From an uncultured Eubacteriales bacterium (GTDB lineage Bacteria > Bacillota > Clostridia > Oscillospirales > Acutalibacteraceae): a DNA stretch of 5,790 bases. The translations under genes and the position numbers were made by a program. Position 1 is the stretch's first letter. Every line of letters starts with the position of its first letter. This document shows, piece by piece, positions 1 to 5,604 of this stretch. The stretch spans positions 1 through 5,790 of the forward strand of contig ONWP01000088.1 of assembly GCA_900321595.1 (NCBI GenBank), in the 5' to 3' direction. The notes under the pieces are model-generated. The model did not search any database and was not told the origin of the DNA. It was given only the letters and a program-made list of their open reading frames with translations.

Positions 1-1383
1 ACCGACGAGTTCAACGCGCTTTACACCGCCGTGACCGCCGATCACAACGAGATCACCGTGACGGCGTACAACGTGCAGGACGACGGCTCCACCGCGATCC
101 TCGACACCTACACCAAGACGCGTACCACCGCGTGCAGCGCGGGACATACCTTCGCCTATGACGGCAGACATCTGGTCTGCTCTGTCTGCGGCCACAAGCA
201 GGGAACCGAAGGGTTCACAGGCGACGTGGAAGACCTGACCAACGGCGCGGTCGTCCGGTTCGTGGACGGTCAGATGGTCGGCGGCAAATGGGTCGAATAC
301 GAAGGCGCGATCTACTACCTCGATAAGGACGGCGTCGCGGTCACCGGCACGAAGAAGATCGACGGCTACAAGTATACCTTCACCGAGGACGGCAAGCTGA
401 CCCGCTACGCGTTCGTCCTGGAGGACGGCACGCTCAAGAAGAACGCCTGGCAGAACAATGAATTCGACTACTACTATCTGGGCGAAGACGGTCTGGCGGT
501 CACCGGCTCGAAGAAGATCCACTGCGAGAACTCCTACGTCAAGAACGGCAAGACCATCACCTACGCGAACGACTACACCTACACCTTCGGCGCGGACGGC
601 AAGCTGACCAAGGGCGTGCTGGTGCCGTTCACGAAGGAAAACGGCTACAAGGGCTACAAGTACATCATCGCCGGCGTCGCGCAGCGCGGCTGGTTTGAGA
701 TCGACGGCAGCTGGTACTACTTCGACGCGATTCACGGCAACGACGGTGAAGGACATCCGGCGGCCAACAGTTTCAGACCCTACGCCAACGCGGACGGCTC
801 CTACACGGTCACGAAGGTCGGCGTTTCCAGGAACTACCGGTTTGACGAGAACTGCAAGCTGGTCACGGGTTATTTCGAGACCACAGACGCGGGCACCAGC
901 TACTACTGGCCCGCGAGCCAGGGCTCCGCGACCGTGAAGTGCAACGTCGAAAAGGTCACCGGCTTCGTTGACATCGACGGCGCGACCTACTACTTCGACG
1001 AGGACGGCATCATGGCCAAGGGCGGCAGCGTGACCGTGAACGGCAAGATCTATTCGTTCACTGAGGACGGCAAGCTGATCAAGGGACACAGCGGCGACCA
1101 CGCCTATGTGACCGAGGTCGTCAAGGGCTACGCGCCCACCTGCACCGAGACGGGTCTGACGGACGGCAGCTTCTGCGCGGAGTGCGGCTTCGAGGGCGAG
1201 AAGCAGGTCAAGCTCGACAAGCTCGCGCACGCCGACGCCGATAAGAACGGCAAGTGCGATATGTGCGGCAAGTCTGTCTGCAAGCTCGACGGCGAAGTCC
1301 ATGACGGTTTCTTCGGCGGTCTGATCCGGTTCTTCCACAATCTGTACTACTACTTCCGTGTGCTCTTCGGTCTGAATCACTGA
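1..1383 (+). CDS. Surface protein with cell-wall/glucan-binding-type repeats and Cys-rich motifs (5' partial)
   Basis: The frame is open from base 1 and ends at TGA 1381-1383, giving 460 visible residues. The GTG at 31 has no Shine-Dalgarno before it, so the true start lies outside the window. A Cys/His cluster comes first (C45, H49, C60, C63; C-x2-C-G type). Residues about 94-362 hold repeats like the choline/glucan-binding (CW_binding) type: aromatic YYF/YYL, then D-x-DG, then AVTG-x-KKI, alternating with a YTF-x-x-DGKLTKG unit. A second Cys-rich part follows (C381, C392, C395, then C419, C422 after a D-A-D-K-N-G-K-C run), of a kind common in clostridial surface proteins. The last 25 residues form an aromatic, amphipathic tail (GFFGGLIRFF onward). 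No sortase motif is visible. The repeats suggest non-covalent attachment to wall polymers or glucan binding. Any catalytic or adhesive domain would lie upstream, so the specific function is unknown. Confidence 0.85.
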   Translation, partial: TDEFNALYTAVTADHNEITVTAYNVQDDGSTAILDTYTKTRTTACSAGHTFAYDGRHLVCSVCGHKQGTEGFTGDVEDLTNGAVVRFVDGQMVGGKWVEYEGAIYYLDKDGVAVTGTKKIDGYKYTFTEDGKLTRYAFVLEDGTLKKNAWQNNEFDYYYLGEDGLAVTGSKKIHCENSYVKNGKTITYANDYTYTFGADGKLTKGVLVPFTKENGYKGYKYIIAGVAQRGWFEIDGSWYYFDAIHGNDGEGHPAANSFRPYANADGSYTVTKVGVSRNYRFDENCKLVTGYFETTDAGTSYYWPASQGSATVKCNVEKVTGFVDIDGATYYFDEDGIMAKGGSVTVNGKIYSFTEDGKLIKGHSGDHAYVTEVVKGYAPTCTETGLTDGSFCAECGFEGEKQVKLDKLAHADADKNGKCDMCGKSVCKLDGEVHDGFFGGLIRFFHNLYYYFRVLFGLNH

Positions 1384-1403
1384 TTCCCACGGAAAACGAA
1401 GCG

Positions 1404-1438
1404 CGGCGGCGGGGGCTGACCCTGCCGCCGTTTTCTGT
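1404..1438 (+). terminator. Rho-independent terminator of the surface protein gene
   Basis: An 11-bp GC-rich stem (1404-1414 pairing with 1420-1430, one G-U pair) closes a 5-base loop and is followed by TTTTCTGT. It begins 21 bases after the stop codon at 1383, so it should end the + strand transcript before the convergent ferredoxin gene. Confidence 0.85.
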
Positions 1439-1445
1439 CAGACGC

Positions 1446-1480
1446 AAAAAAGCGGCGCGGCCGGTTTTCCGGTCGCGCCG
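1446..1480 (-). terminator. Rho-independent terminator of the ferredoxin gene
   Basis: A 12-bp stem (1453-1464 with 1469-1480, one G-T pair) closes a TTTT loop. On the minus strand it is followed by a run of six T (AAAAAA at 1446-1451 on the + strand). It starts 20 bases past the ferredoxin stop codon. It lies back to back with the + strand terminator at 1404-1438, as expected between convergent genes. Confidence 0.85.
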
Positions 1481-1500
1481 TCGTGTCTGGTTGGTTCCGA

Positions 1501-1671
1501 TCAGCCTTCGGCAGGAGCGCCGACGGGGCAGACGTCTGCGCAAGCGCCGCATTCGATGCAGGTATCAGCGTCGATCACGTACTTGCCGTCGCCCTCAGAG
1601 ATCGCTTCAACGGGGCATCCGCCTGCGCAAGCGCCGCAGGAAATGCAGTCATCAGAGATCACATATGCCAT
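1501..1671 (-). CDS. 2[4Fe-4S] clostridial-type ferredoxin
   Basis: This 56-residue protein reads from ATG (1671-1669) to TGA (1503-1501), beginning MAYVISDDCISCGAC and ending VGAPAEG. It carries two C-x2-C-x2-C-x3-C-P motifs: C9, C12, C15, C19 and C38, C41, C44, C48, each with the Pro after the last Cys. In the known family each [4Fe-4S] cluster takes three Cys of one motif and the last Cys of the other. Length, spacing and wording (DADTCIECGAC, CPVGAP) match small clostridial ferredoxins such as that of Clostridium pasteurianum. It is a soluble cytoplasmic low-potential electron carrier for enzymes such as pyruvate:ferredoxin oxidoreductase, hydrogenases and Rnf-type complexes; which partner applies here cannot be told. 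The start is fixed by AAGGAGG 9 bases upstream. It appears monocistronic, with its own promoter and terminator. Open frames on the opposite strand here are shadows. Confidence 0.97.
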   Translation of the reverse strand: MAYVISDDCISCGACAGGCPVEAISEGDGKYVIDADTCIECGACADVCPVGAPAEG

Positions 1672-1680
1672 GTTGATAGT

Positions 1681-1687
1681 CCTCCTT
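1681..1687 (-). promoter_or_regulatory. Shine-Dalgarno of the ferredoxin gene
   Basis: Read on the minus strand, this is AAGGAGG followed by nine bases (ACTATCAAC) and then the ATG. A near-perfect anti-16S match at good spacing fixes the start of this very short gene and suggests strong translation. Confidence 0.9.
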
Positions 1688-1719
1688 TTCTTGGTTCTTG
1701 GATCATTGATTCCATATGC

Positions 1720-1747
1720 ATTTTATCACATGTGTGCGAAAAAGCAA
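1720..1747 (-). promoter_or_regulatory. Probable promoter of the ferredoxin gene
   Basis: On the minus strand, TGATAAAAT (1728 down to 1720) is an extended -10: TG, one base, then TAAAAT, which matches TATAAT at five of six positions. A weak -35-like TTGCTT (1747 down to 1742) lies 16 bases upstream of the hexamer. Transcription would start near 1713 and leave a leader of about 40 bases. The weak -35 fits with dependence on the extended -10, but no experiment is visible in sequence. Confidence 0.5.
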
Positions 1748-1761
1748 GGGCAGAGGCAAAA

Positions 1762-1779
1762 AATTAGCACAGGCTAATT
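1762..1779. repeat. Short perfect inverted repeat in the divergent promoter region
   Basis: AATTAGC and GCTAATT flank a 4-base spacer (ACAG). The repeat lies upstream of both the left-reading ferredoxin promoter and the right-reading regulator promoter, so it could be an operator. Read on the minus strand the second arm runs into TTTTTT, so a weak terminator-like hairpin is the alternative. Confidence 0.45.
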
Positions 1780-1822
1780 AATCGTTTTCTGTCAGATTCG
1801 TCGAAAAAAGTCGGATATGCGA

Positions 1823-1851
1823 TTGACAAAACCTAACATTCTATTTATAAT
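1823..1851 (+). promoter_or_regulatory. Consensus sigma-A promoter of the regulator-mannosidase unit
   Basis: TTGACA (1823-1828) and TATAAT (1846-1851) are both perfect matches, separated by exactly 17 bases. A second TATAAT overlaps at 1851-1856 but is 22 bases from the -35. Transcription would start near 1858, about 46 bases before the regulator ATG. A promoter this close to consensus is strong by default and usually needs a repressor for control, which fits the XRE protein it drives. Confidence 0.85.
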
Positions 1852-1863
1852 ATAATCGCAAAC

Positions 1864-1869
1864 TTGACA
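1864..1869 (+). promoter_or_regulatory. Second TTGACA copy just downstream of the predicted start site; possible operator
   Basis: This exact TTGACA, in the context ACTTGACAATTG, lies 41 bases after the -35 copy (close to four helical turns) and has no -10 at usable spacing. It sits where a repressor would block initiation or escape. Only six bases are shared, so chance is a real alternative. Confidence 0.25.
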
Positions 1870-1891
1870 ATTGGCGGGTAATACGGCTGAA

Positions 1892-1895
1892 AGGA
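1892..1895 (+). promoter_or_regulatory. Ribosome binding site that decides the regulator start
   Basis: AGGA within GAAAGGATG is eight bases before the ATG at 1904. The alternative in-frame starts (TTG 1871, ATG 1895) have no Shine-Dalgarno or overlap this one, so 1904 is preferred. Confidence 0.7.
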
Positions 1896-1903
1896 TGCTA
1901 TAC

Positions 1904-2344
1904 ATGACCTTTGCGCAAAAAATCAAGACGGCCAGGGCGATGAAGGATCTGACTCATGAGCAGCTGTCAAAGCTCACGGGGATCTCCCGGCAGACGCTGA
2001 TCTCTTATGAGAAGGGCAGGTCCCGCCCGCGCGCCGCGACCTGCATCAAGCTGGCGGCCGCGCTGGACGTATCCTACGCGTACCTGACCGACGACGATCA
2101 GACCGACCCGAGTTTCGGCGAGGAGAAGAACGACTATATCGAGACGGCGCACGCGCTTTACGGCGTGAAGGGCGCCCGCGAGATCGAGCAGCTGCTCGAC
2201 GCCAACAGGGCGCTGTTTGCCGGCGGCGCGCTGTCCCAGGACGAGAAAAACGCTTTCTTTGACGCGGTGATGGACGCGTACCTCACCAGCAAGAAGGAGG
2301 CCAGACGCCGGTTTTCACCCGTGCAGAGCGCGGACGGGGACTGA
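1904..2344 (+). CDS. XRE-family HTH transcriptional regulator
   Basis: The protein has 146 residues (MTFAQKIKTARAMKDLTHEQ onward). The N-terminal 60 residues are a typical five-helix Cro/C1-type DNA-binding domain: helix 2 at about 17-24 (THEQLSKL), the turn at G26, and recognition helix 3 at about 28-37 (SRQTLISYEKG). The C-terminal half (about 75-138) is helical, with a YG-x-x-GA-x-EIE-x-LL stretch and a LFAGG-x-LS-x-x-EK-x-x-FF-x-A-x-x-x-AY stretch; I recall this tail from many Clostridia XRE proteins, where it has no assigned ligand. It is likely a dimeric cytoplasmic repressor. It is the first gene after a consensus promoter, and the GH38 gene follows 38 bases later, so autoregulation and control of the mannosidase are likely but inferred. 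A longer start at TTG 1871 would add 11 residues without Shine-Dalgarno support. Confidence 0.9.
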   Translation: MTFAQKIKTARAMKDLTHEQLSKLTGISRQTLISYEKGRSRPRAATCIKLAAALDVSYAYLTDDDQTDPSFGEEKNDYIETAHALYGVKGAREIEQLLDANRALFAGGALSQDEKNAFFDAVMDAYLTSKKEARRRFSPVQSADGD

Positions 2345-2370
2345 CGGTTTTCAATAAGATTTGACACCAG

Positions 2371-2376
2371 AAGGAG
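2371..2376 (+). promoter_or_regulatory. Shine-Dalgarno of the mannosidase gene
   Basis: AAGGAG followed by six bases (ACGCAC) and the ATG at 2383 fixes the start. A TTGACA hexamer lies just before it (2361-2366), too close to the start codon to act as a -35 for this gene. Confidence 0.85.
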
Positions 2377-2382
2377 ACGCAC

Positions 2383-5300
2383 ATGGACAAGAAAAAGAGA
2401 ATCTACACCGTTGCCACGGCGCATCTGGACACAGTCTGGAGCTGGGACTTTGAGGAGACGATCGAGAAGTATATCCTGCGCACGCTGACGGAAAACTTCG
2501 AGATGTTTGAAAAGTATCCGACGTACCGCTTCAGCTTCGAGGGCGCGTATCGCTATGAGCTGATGCAGGAATACTATCCGGAGCTGTTTGAAAAGCTGAA
2601 GGAATACGTGGCCGACGGCCGCTGGAGCGTGACGGGCTCCGCCTATGAGAACGGCGACGTCAACGTGCCCTCGCCGGAGGCGCTGTTCCGCAACATCCTG
2701 CTGGGCAACGGCTACTTTGACAAAACGTTCGGCAAGCGCAGCTGTGATATCTTTCTGCCGGACTGCTTCGGCTTCGGCTGGGCGCTGCCGTCCATCATGC
2801 ACCACGCGCGTCTGCTGGGCTTCACGACCCAGAAGCTCACCTGGGGCAGCGCCTACGGCAGACCCTTTGACGTGGGCGTCTGGCAGGGCGTCGACGGTCA
2901 GAGCGTGTACGCGTCCATCGACCCCAGAAGCTATTCCGCGGATATGCAGGACAACTGGAACGCCGTCGAGGAGAAGCTCGCCAAGGCCGCGTCTGACGGA
3001 CAGGATTTCACCTATCTGTTCCACGGCGTGGGCGACAGGGGCGGCTCGGCCAGAGAGCGCAGCATCGCCTTTACGGAGGACCTTGTGAAAAACTGCGACA
3101 AGTACGAGGTCCTCGCGAGCCCCGCGGATCAGATCTACCGGGACATCGAAGCCGGTTTTACGCCGGAACAGAAGGCCTCGCTGCCGGTCTGGCGCAACGA
3201 GCTGGTCATGACCGATCACGCCGTCGGCGGCTACACGAGCCGCGCGCTGGGCAAGCGGTGGAACCGCAGAGCCGAGGAGCTGGCGGACGCGGCGGAACGC
3301 GCGGGCGTCCTGGCCGACGCGCTGGGCGTGCGCGCGTATGACCGCGCGGGCCTCAACCGCAGCTGGAAGCGCGTGATCGCGCACCAGTTCCACGACGACA
3401 TCCCCGGCACCAGCTGCCAGCGCGTGTACAAGCGCTCCTGGAACGACTACGCCGTCTCCATGAACGAATTCGCGACCCAGATCGAGGCCGGCGAGGGCGC
3501 CGTGGCGGCGAACGTGGACACCTCTTTCTGTCAGGGAACCGCCGTCGTCGTCTTCAACCCGATCGAGCAGGCGCGCACCGAGTGCGTCCGCGCCCGGATC
3601 CCCGTCTGTGAGAAGCCCTGCGTCCGCGCCTATGCCGCCGACGGGACCGAGCTGCCCTGCCAGGTGCTGCGCAAAACGGCGGATCACACGGAGGTCGCCT
3701 TCGTCGCGACTGTGCCGGCGCTCGGCTACGCGGCGGTCGATCTGCGGCCGGCGGACGACGCCATGACGGGCACGCTTTCCATCGGCGACCGCACCCTTGA
3801 GAACGAACGGTACCGCGTCTCGCTGAACGAGAACGGCGACGTCGCGTCCGTTTACGATAAAGCGCTTGAAAAGGAGCTGCTCGCGAAGCCCGTGACCATC
3901 GGTCTGTTCAACTACAAGGGCTCGACGGACTGGCCGGCCTGGGAGCTGCGCTACAGCGAACAGGCCAAGGAGCCCGACCGCACGGCGGAGCTGGTTTCGA
4001 TCGAGGTCGAATCCTGCGGCGCCGCGTACGTCGCCTACAAGGTGACCCAGCGCGACGGCGACAGCACGTTTACGTCGATCATCGGTCTGGCGCAGGGCGG
4101 TCAGGTCGTCGAAGTGTACGAGGAGGCCGAATGGCGCGGTCTGGAGACGCTGGCCAAGCGCGTGTTCACCTTCACCGCGGAGAACGAGCAGGCGACCTAC
4201 GACCTGGGACTGGGCGCGATCAAGCGCGGCAATATGCGCGAGAAGCTGTACGAGGTTCCGGCGCAGAAGTGGGCGGATATCACGACCGCCGACGGCGCGT
4301 ACGGCGTCAGCGTCATCAGCGAGTGCAAGTACGGCTGGGATAAATATGACGACGCCACGCTGCGCATGACCATCGTTCATACGCCGCAGCGCAACTATAA
4401 GATCGATACCATGCAGTCCATGATGGATCTCGGCATGCTCCGCTGGTCCTTCGCGATCATGGGACACGCCGGCGAGGTCGGCGCCGGGACGCAGCTGGCC
4501 GCGCGCGCCTTCGTGCAGCCCATGACGGCGGTCGTCACCGACGCGCACGCCGGCAAACTGGCCGCAAGCCGCAGCTTCGGCGGCATCAGCGACGCGAACG
4601 TCATCGTCCGCGCCCTGAAGCTGGCGGAGGACAGCGACGAGGTCGTCGTGCGCCTGAATGAGGGCAGCAATAAGGCCGCCGGGAACGTCCGGCTGACGCT
4701 GGGCTGCGGGATCGAATCCGCCAGAGAGATCTGGGCGGACGAGACGGCGCTGGGCGACGCGGTCGTCGAGAACGGCGAACTGGTCGCGGACTTCGCGCCG
4801 TATCAGATCCGCTCCTTTGCCCTGACGCTGAAAAAAGCGGACGCCGGGCTCGCGAAGGTCGTCTGCACGCCGGTCGAGCTGCCGCTGGACAAGAAGATCG
4901 CCGCGAAGAAGGGCGAGATCGCTGATTTCGCGCTGGCGATCCCGGCGGAGCAGTTCCCCGAGACCGTGACCTGCGGCAGCGTCTGCTTCCGTTTGGGCGA
5001 CGGCAAGGCCATGACGGCGGCCGGGCAGACCATCACCGTGCCGGAAGGCGCCGACAAGCTGGTCCTGCTGTGCGGCAGCACGGGCGGCGACCGGGACGCG
5101 GTGTTCACGATCGACGGCGAGGCCGTCACGCGCGGCGTGCTCGACGTGACGGAGCGCTTTGCCCGCGGCGATTTCTACGACTTCGGCCAGACGGCCTACA
5201 TGAAGACCGGAAAAATCGCGTTCGAGGCGACGCATTCGCTGAAGGACGGCGAGGTCGTCTTCGCGAAGTGCCAGTGGTTTTACGCGGTCGAGCTGCCTGT

Positions 5301-5541
5301 CGCGGGCAAGACGGCGGTCACGCTTCCGGACTGCGCGGACGTCGTGATCCTCGCGGCGACGGCGGTCAGCGGCGACAGCGCGCGTCTCGCGTATCCCGTG
5401 TATGACGAGATCGCGCCGAAGGCTTTCACCTTCAAGCTGACGCCGGAGCAGAAGGCGCACTACGATCTGATGAAGACGCGCGAATACATCTGCGACGAGG
5501 ACGGCCTGCCCGAGGACGACGGCAGGGGACTGGACTACTGA
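2383..5541 (+). CDS. GH38 family alpha-mannosidase
   Basis: This complete 1052-residue protein has the usual length for class II retaining alpha-mannosidases. The catalytic N-terminal domain (about 5-280) has the zinc-binding H14-x-D16 in AHLDTVWSW and the probable nucleophile D127 in LPDCFGFGWALPSI, which is also a zinc ligand in the family. The GGYTSRALGKRWNRRAEE motif (282-299) leads into the helical middle domain, and H337 in HQFHDDIPGTS is the fourth zinc ligand. A candidate acid/base is D278, less certain. The GH38 C-terminal beta domain spans about 465-815 (ENERYRVSLNENGDVASVYD; SECKYGWDKYDD). A further beta-rich module (about 825-1010) resembles the tail of other long bacterial GH38 enzymes. 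There is no signal peptide or membrane segment, so it should be cytoplasmic, hydrolysing imported alpha-mannosides from N-glycans, mannans or oligosaccharides. Linkage specificity cannot be read from sequence. It is co-transcribed with the XRE gene 38 bases upstream. Confidence 0.95.
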   Translation: MDKKKRIYTVATAHLDTVWSWDFEETIEKYILRTLTENFEMFEKYPTYRFSFEGAYRYELMQEYYPELFEKLKEYVADGRWSVTGSAYENGDVNVPSPEALFRNILLGNGYFDKTFGKRSCDIFLPDCFGFGWALPSIMHHARLLGFTTQKLTWGSAYGRPFDVGVWQGVDGQSVYASIDPRSYSADMQDNWNAVEEKLAKAASDGQDFTYLFHGVGDRGGSARERSIAFTEDLVKNCDKYEVLASPADQIYRDIEAGFTPEQKASLPVWRNELVMTDHAVGGYTSRALGKRWNRRAEELADAAERAGVLADALGVRAYDRAGLNRSWKRVIAHQFHDDIPGTSCQRVYKRSWNDYAVSMNEFATQIEAGEGAVAANVDTSFCQGTAVVVFNPIEQARTECVRARIPVCEKPCVRAYAADGTELPCQVLRKTADHTEVAFVATVPALGYAAVDLRPADDAMTGTLSIGDRTLENERYRVSLNENGDVASVYDKALEKELLAKPVTIGLFNYKGSTDWPAWELRYSEQAKEPDRTAELVSIEVESCGAAYVAYKVTQRDGDSTFTSIIGLAQGGQVVEVYEEAEWRGLETLAKRVFTFTAENEQATYDLGLGAIKRGNMREKLYEVPAQKWADITTADGAYGVSVISECKYGWDKYDDATLRMTIVHTPQRNYKIDTMQSMMDLGMLRWSFAIMGHAGEVGAGTQLAARAFVQPMTAVVTDAHAGKLAASRSFGGISDANVIVRALKLAEDSDEVVVRLNEGSNKAAGNVRLTLGCGIESAREIWADETALGDAVVENGELVADFAPYQIRSFALTLKKADAGLAKVVCTPVELPLDKKIAAKKGEIADFALAIPAEQFPETVTCGSVCFRLGDGKAMTAAGQTITVPEGADKLVLLCGSTGGDRDAVFTIDGEAVTRGVLDVTERFARGDFYDFGQTAYMKTGKIAFEATHSLKDGEVVFAKCQWFYAVELPVAGKTAVTLPDCADVVILAATAVSGDSARLAYPVYDEIAPKAFTFKLTPEQKAHYDLMKTREYICDEDGLPEDDGRGLDY

Positions 5542-5554
5542 TCGCGCCGGACAA

Positions 5555-5591
5555 CAAAAAAGAGGGCTCCCGCCGCTGACGGGAGCCTTTT
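5555..5591. terminator. Bidirectional rho-independent terminator
   Basis: An 8-bp perfect stem (GGCTCCCG 5565-5572, CGGGAGCC 5580-5587) with a 7-base loop can be extended by A-T and G-T pairs. AAAAAA precedes it and TTTT follows it, so it gives a U-tract on both strands. It serves the mannosidase (stop at 5541) and the convergent dockerin gene (stop 14 bases away). The U-tract is longer on the minus strand. Confidence 0.85.
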
Positions 5592-5604
5592 CGCGTGGTT
5601 CGGA

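Noticed and set aside
31..33. GTG as the start of the surface protein.
   Set aside because: The same frame is open to base 1 with similar composition and there is no Shine-Dalgarno before 31, so the gene simply runs off the left edge.
1208..1552. A minus-strand Arg-rich frame spanning the end of the surface protein gene and both terminators.
   Set aside because: It would cross two strong terminator hairpins, overlaps the ferredoxin gene in another frame and is arginine-rich low-complexity sequence.
1483..1777. Three + strand open frames over the ferredoxin region.
   Set aside because: They are antisense to a clear ferredoxin gene, lack ribosome binding sites and contain no recognisable motif.
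1851..1856. The second TATAAT as the -10 of the regulator promoter.
   Set aside because: It is 22 bases from the only good -35, while the overlapping copy at 1846-1851 gives exactly 17.
1871..1903. Longer regulator start at TTG 1871.
   Set aside because: No ribosome binding site precedes it, the extra 11 residues do not fit the HTH domain start, and AGGA sits at good spacing before ATG 1904.
2361..2366. TTGACA before the mannosidase as an internal promoter.
   Set aside because: The hexamer is only 16 bases from the start codon, so any -10 and start site would fall inside the coding region; no TATAAT-like hexamer was found at proper spacing.
2158..5460. A 1100-codon open frame on the minus strand, antisense to almost the whole mannosidase gene.
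   Set aside because: It is the usual shadow of a GC-rich gene with strong codon bias. The translation is low-complexity, rich in R, A, V, D and H, with no recognisable domain and no Shine-Dalgarno. The + strand frame encodes a textbook GH38 enzyme.
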